50,014 nucleotides of DNA from Clostridia bacterium (GTDB lineage Bacteria > Bacillota > Clostridia > Oscillospirales > CAG-382): contig JAGAUT010000019.1 of NCBI GenBank assembly GCA_017620655.1, positions 1 to 50,014 on the forward strand, given 5' to 3'. The stretch's first letter is position 1. Each line of letters opens with the position of its first letter. Position numbers and translations under genes: made by a program. Below the pieces are notes generated by a model. That model had not been told where the DNA came from and did no database searches. It worked only from the letters and a program-made list of their open reading frames with translations. Below are positions 21,831-31,592 of the stretch, one piece after another.

Positions 21831-23306
21831 CTTTTCGGTTCTGAAAACGTTTTCCGTGCAGGTACTCTCGGCACTGTTGCCGACAAGAACGCCTACGGTT
21901 ATGTAAAGAAGTATCTTGAAGAACGCGGCATTGTGGTAAACAAAGCCGAAGAACAGAGGCTTACCAACGGCTGTGTAGGTGTAAAAAAGACCACAGGTCA
22001 GCATCCCGGCGGTATTATTGTTGTACCAAAGGAATACGATGTATACGACTTCACCCCCGTTCAGCACCCTGCCGACGACCCCAACAGCAACATTATTTCC
22101 ACCCACTTTGCGTTTAAATTCCTGCATGATACAATTCTCAAGCTTGACGAGCTGGGACACGATGTTCCCACAAAGTACAAGATGATGGAAAAGTTTACGG
22201 GACTCAATGTGCTTGAGCTTCCCATGTACGACCCGGAGGTAATGGAGTTATTTATCTCAACGAAGTCCCTTGGAGTAACTCCGGAGGATATTGGAAGTAA
22301 CGTTGGTACTTTCGGTCTTCCCGAGTTCGGTACAAAGTTTGTAAGACAAATGATTGAGGATTCAAAGCCCAAGAACTTCTCTGACCTTCTTCAGATTTCG
22401 GGTCTTTCCCACGGTACAGACGTTTGGCTTGGCAACGCCCAGGATCTGATTCTCAACGGCACATGTACCATTTCAAACGTAATTGCCACCCGTGACAACA
22501 TCATGGTAAGGCTCATTCAATACGGACTTGAGAACGGTACAGCCTTCAAAATCATGGAGGATGTTCGTAAGGGCAAGGGATTAAAGCCTGAATACATAGA
22601 AACCATGAAGGAACACGGTGTACCCGACTGGTACATTGATTCCTGTCAGAAAATCAAGTACATGTTCCCCAAGGCCCACGCCGCGGCATACGTTATGTCC
22701 GCCCTTCGACTCGGATGGTTCAAGGTACACAGACCCTTAGAATTCTATGCGGCATTCCTTTCGGTTGCCCCCGGCGGCTTTGATGCGGAAATCTGCTGCA
22801 GGGGCAAGCAAGCAGTTGTTGACTTTATTGCCGACACCGAAAGAAAAATCAAAGAAAAAACAGCATCGCCCAAGGACGCCGACATGATACCTATTTTGCA
22901 GATGGTAAACGAAGCCTATGCAAGAGGCATCAAGTTCTTGAAACCGTCACTTACCAAGTCACATGCGTCATGGTTTTTACCCGAAGACGGTGCAATCAGA
23001 TGCCCCTTCAGCAGTATGGGGGGACTTGGTGAAGCTGCGGCAGAAAACATTTACAAGGCTTGTCAGGAAAACGAAATTCTCTCGGTTGAGGATTTACGCA
23101 TGAAGGCTCAGGTTTCAAAGGCTGTTATTGAAATCATGCGAAAGAACGGCGTTTTTGACGACGTTTCAGAGACTAATCAGCTTGATTTATTCGGCACTAC
23201 GGCTGTTTCCTCTGCGCCTGTTGAAGCCAAAAAAGAGGCTAAGAAAGCAAAGCCTGCAGAAGTTAAACAGGAAGATGACAGCGATGAGCAGATGAGTTTA
23301 TTCTAA
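21831..23306 (+). CDS. polC: DNA polymerase III PolC, part 2 (same frame, after the TAA)
   Basis: The same reading frame continues for 491 codons with full family similarity: FRAGTLGTVADKNAYGY, TTGQHPGGIIVVP, LKLDELGHDVPT, QISGLSHGTDVWLGNAQ and KKIKYMFPKAHAAAYV. Finger, thumb and C-terminal domains are therefore intact. The first possible start is a GTG at 21933 without a ribosome site, so independent translation of a useful fragment is not supported. The C-terminus has QLDLF at about residue 1451 of the joined protein, an Ala/Lys/Glu linker, and a terminal QMSLF. Both fit the beta-clamp-binding pattern. The joined gene would encode about 1,493 codons, normal for PolC. No degeneration other than the TAA is visible. 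Confidence 0.9.
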   Translation, partial: LFGSENVFRAGTLGTVADKNAYGYVKKYLEERGIVVNKAEEQRLTNGCVGVKKTTGQHPGGIIVVPKEYDVYDFTPVQHPADDPNSNIISTHFAFKFLHDTILKLDELGHDVPTKYKMMEKFTGLNVLELPMYDPEVMELFISTKSLGVTPEDIGSNVGTFGLPEFGTKFVRQMIEDSKPKNFSDLLQISGLSHGTDVWLGNAQDLILNGTCTISNVIATRDNIMVRLIQYGLENGTAFKIMEDVRKGKGLKPEYIETMKEHGVPDWYIDSCQKIKYMFPKAHAAAYVMSALRLGWFKVHRPLEFYAAFLSVAPGGFDAEICCRGKQAVVDFIADTERKIKEKTASPKDADMIPILQMVNEAYARGIKFLKPSLTKSHASWFLPEDGAIRCPFSSMGGLGEAAAENIYKACQENEILSVEDLRMKAQVSKAVIEIMRKNGVFDDVSETNQLDLFGTTAVSSAPVEAKKEAKKAKPAEVKQEDDSDEQMSLF

Positions 23307-23315
23307 ACAACACAA

Positions 23316-23349
23316 AAGGCTGTAACACACACGTTACAGCCTTATTTTT
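23316..23349. terminator. Bidirectional terminator after polC
   Basis: A perfect 11-base stem (AAGGCTGTAAC / GTTACAGCCTT) with a 6-base loop is followed by ATTTTTT. The right arm overlaps the stop codon of the convergent helicase gene. Confidence 0.9.
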
Positions 23350-25735
23350 TATGCCAGAATTCTTTGACAGTCTCCCCTACCTTTGAAGGAGAAAGAATCA
23401 TTTTTACATCATTTTTCCATGAAGTCGGAAACGTTCTTCTATGAGATATTTTCCCATATCTGTCATCCACAAGAATTACAAAACCCTTATCGTCTTTTGT
23501 TCGTATAACTCTGCCCCCTGCCTGATAGACACGGTTAAGTCCCGTATAGGTATAGGCATAATTATAGCCGAGTCCTTCACCGATGGTTTTATCAAAATGT
23601 TCTTTGAGCATATCACGTTCAAAAGAAAGTCCGGGAAGTCCCGTTCCGACAATCACGGCACCCGATAGCCTATCGCCTGTAAGGTCAACGCCTTCTGAGA
23701 AAATGCCTCCGCAGAGAGCAAAAGCAATCATTGTTTCCTTAGGGTTACTTACAAATTTTGACAGGTACATATCTCTATCCCCTTGTGACATACCCGATTC
23801 CTGAATCATTGTATTTATTTCGGGATAAGTCTCTGTAAAGGCATCGTAGACATCCATCATATAGCCGTATGACGGGAAGAACACAAAATAGTTACCTGTT
23901 TTCTGAGAACACGCTTTATGTATTATTTCAACTACCGTATCAATACTGTTTTGTCTGTCTTTATACCGGATTGAGACATTTTTACATATACACAAAAGCA
24001 GGTTTTCAGGCGGAAATGGCGACGGAACCGAAAGAATTTCACCTTCATTTTGGTCGGCACCCAGCATCTTGATATAATATTCCGAAGGCGTCATGGTGGC
24101 GGAAAAGAATGTACAGGAGCGCATTTTTGCACAGGCAAGCTTTATCTGATTTGACGGGTCTGCGCAGTAAAGCTTCAATGTTGTGTCGTCCTCGTTATTC
24201 TCGCAAAAGTCGATATAGTCCTCCTGAAACACACTTTCAGTATCAAAGATTTCAGTGAAAAAGCTGATTTCAAAATACAGCTCAAGCGTGTTTTTCTTTA
24301 TCTCATCATTTCCGTCCTCAGACAAAAACTTTCTGTATGCATCACAGAATGAACGGAATGGTTCGACATCGTTCTCACCCACCTGCACCTTCTTCTGCGA
24401 TTTTTCCGACGCTTCAAGCATCAAGCGGAAGTTCTTAAGCACATTTATGCATTTTGTAAGTCTTGTCTGAAGCTTACGATGTCCTTTGAAATGCTTTGAA
24501 AACTTACCGAGGAACAACAGTGACAGCTGTGCCGAATACATCTCTCTCGCCCTGTCAACAAGGTTATGTGCTTCGTCAACCAATGCTATATAGTCACCGC
24601 CGTCTGAAAAGTATCTCTGCAGTTTTGCCGACGGGTCAAAGGCATAATTATAGTCACCTATAACCGCATCGCAGAACATGGACACGTCAAGCTGGAATTC
24701 AAAGGGACAGACCTTATACTTTTCTGCATATTCCAAAATCAACTCTTTATTTATCATTTGGTGGTGGCTGACAAGGTCAAAAATCGCCTCGTTCACTCTG
24801 TCATAATGACCTTTTGAGTATTCGCACACGCTCGGCAGGCAGTTTTTGTCTCTGAAGCATATCTTTTCCTTGGATGTAAGGGAACAGTATTTTATAACCG
24901 CACCTCTTTCATAAAACGCACAAAGGCATTCTTCAGCCGTGATTGCACCCGAATTCTTGGCAGTCAGGTAAAAAATCTTTTCGCCTTCGCCCTCGCCGAG
25001 TGCTTTAAGCGATGGAAAAAGCGTCGACACCGTTTTGCCTATTCCGGTAGGTGCTTCTGCAAAGAGCCGTTTTCCGTCACGTATACACCGATAGATTTTT
25101 GCAGACAATTCACGTTGACCTTTTCTGTACTCGACAAAGGGAAATTTCAGCTCCTTAAGGCTTGCGTTACGCTTCATTTTATGGTTATATATAAGTTTTG
25201 CCCACTTTACGTGGTATGAAAGAAGCTCATCAAAAAAGTGTCGAAGCTCCGTGAAGGTAAACTCCTTTTCAATCACTTTTATGTCGTCGTCATCATAGTT
25301 ATAATATGTGAGTTTCAGGGTGATGAAATTTGTGGCATGCTCGGAACAGTACATAAAACCGTAGCACATAAGCTGGGCAGAGTGTGCCTTTATTGTATCC
25401 CATTCCAGCTTTTCAAGCTCAACGCTTGTAGTCTTGAATTCATCAATTACCGTGGCATCTCCGTTTTCTACTATTCCGTCAATACTTCCTGATATTTCGT
25501 ATTCAAAATCTTCAAATTCTTCAGAATATCTGATATGGAATTCAGATTGATAATTCTTGTTTTCTCTTTTATTCTTTCTTTGCAGCTCTCTATGTATTTT
25601 AGAACCCATGAGCATGGCATTGCCAGTAATATCGGTACCACCCGAATAAACGTCTCCCGAACGGAAAACAAACTCACAAAGCTCTCTTACAGAGGCACGG
25701 ACAACCCTTGAGTTTTCCGAAAAAATATATTGCAT
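23342..25735 (-). CDS. PD-(D/E)XK nuclease / XPD-like (DinG-type) helicase fusion
   Basis: This is a 797-residue DNA repair-type enzyme. The first 200 residues form a RecB/Cas4-like nuclease domain, with MGSKIHRELQ (His at about 48), GSIDGIV (Asp at about 86) and VIDEFKTT (the D-EXK-like Asp98-Glu99-Lys101). The rest is a superfamily 2 XPD/DinG helicase: Walker A EAPTGIGKT, four spaced Cys at about 293, 299, 304 and 343 that would hold a [4Fe-4S] cluster, LVDEAHN, FSATMTPSEYY, and motif VI-like YQAGGRVIRTKDDKG. The ATG at 25735 is chosen because AAAGGACA precedes it; an earlier TTG lacks a site. It lies 54 bases behind the GH95 gene and is probably co-transcribed with it, although the functions are unrelated. 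Confidence 0.88.
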   Translation of the reverse strand: MQYIFSENSRVVRASVRELCEFVFRSGDVYSGGTDITGNAMLMGSKIHRELQRKNKRENKNYQSEFHIRYSEEFEDFEYEISGSIDGIVENGDATVIDEFKTTSVELEKLEWDTIKAHSAQLMCYGFMYCSEHATNFITLKLTYYNYDDDDIKVIEKEFTFTELRHFFDELLSYHVKWAKLIYNHKMKRNASLKELKFPFVEYRKGQRELSAKIYRCIRDGKRLFAEAPTGIGKTVSTLFPSLKALGEGEGEKIFYLTAKNSGAITAEECLCAFYERGAVIKYCSLTSKEKICFRDKNCLPSVCEYSKGHYDRVNEAIFDLVSHHQMINKELILEYAEKYKVCPFEFQLDVSMFCDAVIGDYNYAFDPSAKLQRYFSDGGDYIALVDEAHNLVDRAREMYSAQLSLLFLGKFSKHFKGHRKLQTRLTKCINVLKNFRLMLEASEKSQKKVQVGENDVEPFRSFCDAYRKFLSEDGNDEIKKNTLELYFEISFFTEIFDTESVFQEDYIDFCENNEDDTTLKLYCADPSNQIKLACAKMRSCTFFSATMTPSEYYIKMLGADQNEGEILSVPSPFPPENLLLCICKNVSIRYKDRQNSIDTVVEIIHKACSQKTGNYFVFFPSYGYMMDVYDAFTETYPEINTMIQESGMSQGDRDMYLSKFVSNPKETMIAFALCGGIFSEGVDLTGDRLSGAVIVGTGLPGLSFERDMLKEHFDKTIGEGLGYNYAYTYTGLNRVYQAGGRVIRTKDDKGFVILVDDRYGKISHRRTFPTSWKNDVKMILSPSKVGETVKEFWHKK

Positions 25736-25789
25736 TGTCCTTTGCCCCTTTCTGTCAGATTCAGGGACGACCGACAAGCCGCCCCGTTT

Positions 25790-27961
25790 TTATTCTTCAG
25801 TAAAGCTTTCTATCTTACCGTTTTTCCAGGTAAATGAAACTGTTTTACCCTGTCTTGTTTTAAAGCCTCGTACAAATCCGCCTTTTTTCCACGTTTCGGG
25901 AATCGCAGGAAGAAGCTCTGTTTCACCTGTATGGCTCTGCATAAGCATTTCACAAATTGCAGCAGTTATACCGAAGTTTCCGTCAATCTGGAATGGCGGA
26001 TGTGAGTCAAACATATTAAGATAAATGGAGTTCTTAAACATATTTGTTATATGCCGGTTAGCCTTTTCGCCGTCGCCGAGTCTTGCGTATAGTGCCGAAA
26101 TCCAGGCATTTGACCAGCCTGTATGACCGCCGCCGTTTTCAAGTCTGTATTCAAGGGTTTTACGTGCAGCCTCTTTATACTCATCTGTATTATAGACATC
26201 CGACGGGAACAGGTAGTAGAGATGAGAAACGTGTCTATGACCGGGTTCGGATTCCTCAAGAGGTATTCCCCATTCTAGAATTCTGCCGTCATTTCCTATC
26301 TTGACAGTCTCTAATTTTGAGAGCATGTTTTCATAACGTGATGCATCTTCACCAAGAATATCACTTGCCTTTGCCGTCTTATCAAGAAGGTCATAGATTA
26401 TCGCCATATCCATGGCACTGCCTTCACAGATGGCACTTTCTCTGCCATTAAAGACAAAGTTATTTTCAGGCGAAGTTGAAGGACATGTAATGAGCTTGCC
26501 GTTTTCGTTCTCATACATCCAGTCTTCGAGGAAATCCACAGCACCCGTAAGGATAGGATACATTTCACGAAGGAATTCCACGTCCTGTGTATGTGAAAAG
26601 TGTTCCCAGATATGTCTACAGCACCAGAAGCCGCCCATAGGCCAGAAACCCCACATAGGTCCGTTTGAAGCTTCAACATTGAATCTCCAGATATCGCTGT
26701 TATGCCACGAGCACCAGCCGCGAAGTCCTATTCTGTTACCCTTTGAGGACAGGTCTTTAAGCATATTCATAAGTGGCATATGACATTCAGGCAAATTCAC
26801 CGTCTCTGTCGGCCAGTAGTTCATCTCGGTATTGATATTCATTGTATAGTTACAACGCCAAGGTGAGAGCACATTATGGTTCCATATGCCCTGAAGGGTT
26901 GTGGGCTGAGTGCCCTTGGCATTGGCACAGATTGTAAGGTATCTGCCAAAGTCGAAAAGGTCTCGCACAAGACCGTTATCAACCCTGCCCTGTCCTGCCT
27001 TTATGATTCTTTCATCGGTAGGTTCATTGTCGTAATTTTCGCCGTCAATGCCGATTTCAACTCTGTCGAACATTGCTTTATACTCGGATACATGGCGTTC
27101 TCTGAGTTCTTCGTATGTATACTTTGCCGCGTTTTCGAGAGAATCAAGGCTAGCCTTGATGTATTCCTTACCTTCCGAAACAGGCATTTTATCATAGCCG
27201 TTGAAGCTTGTCTTTAAAGACATTATTAAAGTAATATCATCAGAATGAGTCCAAAGTCCTCCTCCGCCGCCGTTATTCTGATATTTTCCGATAAGTTTAA
27301 TACAAGAGCGAAAATGTACGCTTTCTTTTTCCTTATCATAGGTTTGGGAATCAAGGCAGAAGGTGGGACATCTTCCGTCAATTATCATAACACCGTCTTC
27401 ATTACGGACACTTGCCTCAAGTTCAGGAGCCGCAAAAACGTGATAACCTATCCCCCAGCCTCTTTCGGAGTGGATATTCATAACAAGAACATCGTCCCTA
27501 AGCGATACAAAGTACTCCTTTGTTATATCAAAACCCTGAGTATGGAATTTTGTCCTGACAATACCTTCATCCATATCAAGTTCTCTTATATAGTCCTTAT
27601 TAAAGCCGTCAAATCCGCCCTTATTCTCAAAGTCAAGTCTTCCGTTGCCGACACGGATTTCACCCAAAATATTACCAAATGAAACATAGTGCTGTGTGTC
27701 GGCATTAAGCATTGTTTTTGCTGCAAGCTCGTCCGCTTTATCATATTCGCCCTTATTTACAAGTTCGCGGATTGCAAGCATTTCGTCCATCGTATGGCTT
27801 CTTTTTTCCAAGTCAGGACTTCCCGACCACAGCGTTTCTTCGTTTATCTGGAGCCTGTCAAGCATGGCATCGCCAAAAACCATGGCTCCTATTCTGCCAT
27901 TGCCTATAGGCAGTGCTTCATTCCAATCATCAGCAGGCGTATTATACCAGAGTTTTGACAT
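25790..27961 (-). CDS. GH95 alpha-L-fucosidase/galactosidase
   Basis: This is a 723-residue inverting glycoside hydrolase family 95 enzyme, which releases terminal alpha-1,2-L-fucose (or galactose) from host glycans or plant xyloglucan. The N-terminal beta domain opens with [20 protein letters not shown], a hallmark of the family, followed by [12 protein letters not shown]. The alpha/alpha-barrel contains [30 protein letters not shown] and [11 protein letters not shown] with the expected catalytic carboxylate region. There is no signal peptide, so it probably acts on imported oligosaccharides. GAGGC lies before the ATG and a sigma-A-like promoter is upstream. No transporter lies next to it. 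The unrelated putative glycosidase at 1987-3981 is the only other obvious sugar enzyme in the window. Confidence 0.94.
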   Translation of the reverse strand: MSKLWYNTPADDWNEALPIGNGRIGAMVFGDAMLDRLQINEETLWSGSPDLEKRSHTMDEMLAIRELVNKGEYDKADELAAKTMLNADTQHYVSFGNILGEIRVGNGRLDFENKGGFDGFNKDYIRELDMDEGIVRTKFHTQGFDITKEYFVSLRDDVLVMNIHSERGWGIGYHVFAAPELEASVRNEDGVMIIDGRCPTFCLDSQTYDKEKESVHFRSCIKLIGKYQNNGGGGGLWTHSDDITLIMSLKTSFNGYDKMPVSEGKEYIKASLDSLENAAKYTYEELRERHVSEYKAMFDRVEIGIDGENYDNEPTDERIIKAGQGRVDNGLVRDLFDFGRYLTICANAKGTQPTTLQGIWNHNVLSPWRCNYTMNINTEMNYWPTETVNLPECHMPLMNMLKDLSSKGNRIGLRGWCSWHNSDIWRFNVEASNGPMWGFWPMGGFWCCRHIWEHFSHTQDVEFLREMYPILTGAVDFLEDWMYENENGKLITCPSTSPENNFVFNGRESAICEGSAMDMAIIYDLLDKTAKASDILGEDASRYENMLSKLETVKIGNDGRILEWGIPLEESEPGHRHVSHLYYLFPSDVYNTDEYKEAARKTLEYRLENGGGHTGWSNAWISALYARLGDGEKANRHITNMFKNSIYLNMFDSHPPFQIDGNFGITAAICEMLMQSHTGETELLPAIPETWKKGGFVRGFKTRQGKTVSFTWKNGKIESFTEE

Positions 27962-27998
27962 GTTTTTTGCCTCTTTCCTAGTTTATTTCTACAATAAT

Positions 27999-28026
27999 AT
28001 TGTACCATATCACGTCTAAATTGCAA
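27999..28026 (-). promoter_or_regulatory. Sigma-A-like promoter of the GH95 gene
   Basis: On the minus strand TTGCAA (28021-28026) and TACAAT (27999-28004) are separated by 16 bases. Confidence 0.6.
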
Positions 28027-28040
28027 TAGTTTTGATATAA

Positions 28041-28068
28041 AAAACACCGCCCTTCCGGGCGGTGTTTT
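28041..28068 (-). terminator. Terminator of the surface-protein operon
   Basis: A perfect 12-base stem (AAAACACCGCCC / GGGCGGTGTTTT) with loop TTCC lies just after the stop codon of the 1150-residue SLH protein. Confidence 0.92.
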
Positions 28069-28071
28069 ACT

Positions 28072-31000
28072 TTAGATTTCGGTATCAATATCGAAATAGT
28101 CTATCAGGAAGTCCTGAACATCCTTATCGATATTTCTTTCATTTGTGATAGTGTTTATGAAGCTTGAGCGTTCTTTAGAAGTCATTGTTTCATTAACAAT
28201 AATTCTTACATCATCAACATAGTCGCCATAATGATCGCTAACATAGCTCTTATCAATATATTCACCGCTGTTTGCATCGGCAATTACATATTCTACGCAC
28301 TCTTTAATTACATTAATCGCATCACGTGCAAGACCCGTTGCACGGATTTTTGAGAGCTGCTTATAACCGCGGTTGAGCTTTTCCATAAGCTCAGGATCAT
28401 TGGGGTTCTTTATAAGAACGGCATAGAAATCGGTATGGTCTTCGATTACAATATCCGAAACTTCGATAATATCGCTTTCGGCACCGTTATCTTCAAGCGA
28501 CCAGCCGAGGAACGAAACGCCCGTTTCAAGCTCAGGTATAGCCGGAGCCTTCACAGTATCGCCCGCAACAGCTTCAAAGAACGTCAGTACATCACCGTCA
28601 AACCAGAAGGCTACATTATAGTATATAATCTCTTCTTCAGCTTCCTGGAACACAGCATAATATACCGTATCTGCTTTTACCGCAGTTCTTTCGGGATAAA
28701 CAGTTGAACCGCCCTCTGTCTTTGACCAACCGAGGAATTCATAGCCGTCAAGCACGGGGTCGTTGGGAACTTCGGGATATTCACCCTCAAGAACTTCCTG
28801 AACGTCATACTCGTCACCGTCAACAATAAATACCACTTCAAAATATACGGGGTTCTTTTCAAATACTGCATAGAATGTAGTTTTTGCATTGATAACAACC
28901 TCTGTTACATCAACAACAGCACCGCCGTTTGTCTTTGACCAGCCCTTGAAGGTATAATCCTTCTTTTCGGGTTCTGCCGGCTCTTCGGCATATCCGCCTT
29001 CAATTACAGACTGTGCATCATATCTTGCTCCGTCAATGCTGAAGAATACATCATAGTAAATCTTTTCGGGTTCCTTTTCTTCAAGAAGAGCAAAGAAGGA
29101 TGTGTCGGAATTAATCTTTACAGAGCCGACATTTACACTCTCTCCGTCTTCTATCATTGACCAGCCAAGGAAGTTACATCCGTCAACTGAAGGATTTGAG
29201 GGAGCTGTCGTTGTCTCGCCTTCAACTACAGTCGACTGTCTATAAATTTTTCCGTCAACATAGAAAGTAACTGTATATTTTACTATCTCTTCAAATACTG
29301 CATAGTATGTTACAGCGGACTTTGCAACGGCATCCACCGTTACAACGTTTCCACCGGGAGTCTTCGACCAGCCCACAAAGTTATGATTTGCCTTTTCCGG
29401 GTCTTCGGGAACCTTTATCTCGCTACCCTCTGCTATTTCGGAGGAAACCACGGTTTTTCCGTCAACTACAAAGCTGACAATGAATGTCTTGATATCAGGT
29501 TCTTTTTCTTTAAAAACAGCATAGAAACTCGTATGTGAAGTAATCACAACAGAGCCGACATTGACTGTTTCTCCGTCCTCTGACTCTGCCCATCCTTCGA
29601 ATGTATAACCGTCCTTTGAGGGAGCTGCAGGTGCGTCTGCACTCTGCTTATCTCCGACAGTCTGTCTATCGTAAACAGCACCGTCTACATAGAATGTAAC
29701 CGTATGTTCAATCTTTTCAAAAACAGCATAAAATGTTGTATTAGCAGTTATTGAAACAGAGCTTACGGAAACAACGCTTCCGCCTGCTGTCTTAGACCAA
29801 CCCTTGAAATTATAACCAACCTTTGAAGGAACAGCAGGCGCAGCCGCCGTCTTTCCCTCTTCAACTTCAACAGAGTCGTGTTCTTCACCGTCAAACATGA
29901 AGGTTACTGTATAATACTTCTTTTCCTCAACCTTCTTTTCAAATACTGCGTAGAAGTCAGTATTTGAAGTTACAGTGTAATATCCGAGTTTGACCTCGGA
30001 ACCACCCTCGGTTTTGGACCAGTACTTAAAGGTATATCCGTCCTTGGAAGGATTTGTTATGGAAGAAACCGTTTCACCGTCCTGGACAAACTGTGTATCA
30101 TACTTACTTCCGTCTACATAGAAGGTTACGGTATAAACCTCGGGTTCTTCCTCTTCTTCCTTTTCAAAGACAGCATAAAGTGTTACATTCTTTGTCACTC
30201 TTATGGAAGAAGGATCAACAATCTCGCCGTTCTTTTCAAGCGACCAACCGAGGAAAACATATCCTTCCCACATGGGATCGACAGGGTTTTCGGGCCAATT
30301 GTTCTTCATAAGCTTCTGGTTGTCGTACAAGTCGCCGTTTACAAAGAATTTTACGCTGTAAACAGTTTCTTCTGCGGGTGCTCCGCCGCCTCCGCCCGAT
30401 TCACTTTCTGTCTTTTCAAAAACAGCATAAAAATCGACGTTTTCCAGAATTCTGGTGGCAGACAGTTTGACAGGCTCTCCGCCTTCGCTGAGTGCCCAGC
30501 CAAGGAACTCATATCCCTTGACTTCGGGATTCTCGGGAGCCTCAACATAAGCCGAATGCTCAACCACACGGGAATCATACAATGCACCGCGGGAGAAGAA
30601 GTTTACGTCATGGAGTTTTCTGGCAAATACTGCCTCATAGTCCACATCCGAAACAACGACCATGGAGTTTACATCTACAACACCGTCAGTGCCAATAGGC
30701 CTCCACCCCTCAAACACATATTCACTGCCGGGGGGAGTGGGATCAGCAGGGGCAACAGCACTGTTACCTACAACTATTGTCTGTGTTTCTCCGTACTGTT
30801 CGCCGTTTACAAAGAATCTTATATCAGCATCAATCTGCTTTACGGGACCGATTGCCATATTTGAAAGCACAGTAGCAAGCTCATGACGCTTGAGGTTTTC
30901 TGTTGCGCGGAAGGTATTATTTGCCTCCAGCGGCATAATAAAGTTCTGAACAATTATTTCAACGTGGGGTCTTGCCCAATTCGCAACAGCATCATTTATA

Positions 31001-31524
31001 ACAACGGGAATACCGAGGTTCATAGGTTTCAAGAGTCTATTGAGGATTGCACAGACTTCCTGACGGGTAATATTATTACTGCCTCTGAAAGTTTTATCTT
31101 CATAACCTTCAACATATCCCTGCTTCTGTGCTGCCAGTGCAAAAGCATAATACCAATTATTAGCAGTTACATCAACAAAGCCTGCAGCACCTTCAATATC
31201 GGTATATCCGAGTGTAAGGTTAATCATCTTACACATTTCTGCTCTTGTAACCTCTCCCTCAGGCTTGAATGTTCCGTCGGGATAACCGGCAATTATGCCA
31301 AACTCTACAAGTTTTTTTACTGCTGCAGCATAGGGTGCATCTACGGTAATATCCACAAAACCTGTAGCATTTTTATTTATCTCCTCCTGAGAAAGAACAG
31401 GCTGAGTCTCTGCGGCTACGGGATTCTGAGAAATCAAAAGTCCTGTGTCTCCTTCGGCAAAAGCAAAGCTTGAGCAAAGCATTGCCAATGTAAGAACAAC
31501 CGCCATAAATCGTTTAAAAAACAT
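28072..31524 (-). CDS. SLH surface protein with eleven InlB-type repeats
   Basis: This is a 1150-residue cell-surface protein. A signal peptide (about 1-23, ending SSFAFA) is followed by three S-layer homology domains (about 55-225, for example GIIAGYPDGTFKPEGEVTRAE and YVEGYEDKTFRGSNNITRQE) that would bind secondary wall polymer. Then come eleven tandem repeats of about 70 residues (about 231-1035), each running from a VTFYVDG-like strand through GYxFxGWS to FYAVFEK. These are InlB B-repeat / Listeria-Bacteroides repeats, which form extended ubiquitin-like rods. A helical C-terminal domain of about 110 residues has no recognised family. AGAGGAAA precedes the ATG. It is the last gene of the operon behind the 1449-residue SLH protein; an adhesin or surface-layer role is inferred. 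Confidence 0.9.
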   Translation of the reverse strand: MFFKRFMAVVLTLAMLCSSFAFAEGDTGLLISQNPVAAETQPVLSQEEINKNATGFVDITVDAPYAAAVKKLVEFGIIAGYPDGTFKPEGEVTRAEMCKMINLTLGYTDIEGAAGFVDVTANNWYYAFALAAQKQGYVEGYEDKTFRGSNNITRQEVCAILNRLLKPMNLGIPVVINDAVANWARPHVEIIVQNFIMPLEANNTFRATENLKRHELATVLSNMAIGPVKQIDADIRFFVNGEQYGETQTIVVGNSAVAPADPTPPGSEYVFEGWRPIGTDGVVDVNSMVVVSDVDYEAVFARKLHDVNFFSRGALYDSRVVEHSAYVEAPENPEVKGYEFLGWALSEGGEPVKLSATRILENVDFYAVFEKTESESGGGGGAPAEETVYSVKFFVNGDLYDNQKLMKNNWPENPVDPMWEGYVFLGWSLEKNGEIVDPSSIRVTKNVTLYAVFEKEEEEEPEVYTVTFYVDGSKYDTQFVQDGETVSSITNPSKDGYTFKYWSKTEGGSEVKLGYYTVTSNTDFYAVFEKKVEEKKYYTVTFMFDGEEHDSVEVEEGKTAAAPAVPSKVGYNFKGWSKTAGGSVVSVSSVSITANTTFYAVFEKIEHTVTFYVDGAVYDRQTVGDKQSADAPAAPSKDGYTFEGWAESEDGETVNVGSVVITSHTSFYAVFKEKEPDIKTFIVSFVVDGKTVVSSEIAEGSEIKVPEDPEKANHNFVGWSKTPGGNVVTVDAVAKSAVTYYAVFEEIVKYTVTFYVDGKIYRQSTVVEGETTTAPSNPSVDGCNFLGWSMIEDGESVNVGSVKINSDTSFFALLEEKEPEKIYYDVFFSIDGARYDAQSVIEGGYAEEPAEPEKKDYTFKGWSKTNGGAVVDVTEVVINAKTTFYAVFEKNPVYFEVVFIVDGDEYDVQEVLEGEYPEVPNDPVLDGYEFLGWSKTEGGSTVYPERTAVKADTVYYAVFQEAEEEIIYYNVAFWFDGDVLTFFEAVAGDTVKAPAIPELETGVSFLGWSLEDNGAESDIIEVSDIVIEDHTDFYAVLIKNPNDPELMEKLNRGYKQLSKIRATGLARDAINVIKECVEYVIADANSGEYIDKSYVSDHYGDYVDDVRIIVNETMTSKERSSFINTITNERNIDKDVQDFLIDYFDIDTEI

Positions 31525-31546
31525 TAAATTTTTCCTCTCTTATAGG

Positions 31547-31574
31547 TTGAGCAGACGGCATGCCGTCTGCTCAA
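31547..31574 (-). repeat. Perfect 28-base palindrome between the two SLH genes
   Basis: TTGAGCAGACGGCA is followed directly by its exact complement. It lies between the stop codon of the upstream SLH gene and the ribosome site of the downstream one. No T run follows on the minus strand, so it is not a classical terminator. It could be an mRNA-stabilising or attenuating hairpin that sets the ratio of the two proteins. Confidence 0.75.
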
Positions 31575-31592
31575 AAGTTTATACTCCAATAA

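Noticed and set aside
21780..21900. Intein, intron or insertion sequence splitting polC
   Set aside because: No extra sequence is present. Exactly one codon is replaced by TAA and the flanking residues align with the family.
30883..31473. 196-residue open frame on the plus strand
   Set aside because: It is antisense to the SLH domains of the 1150-residue protein and has no ribosome site.
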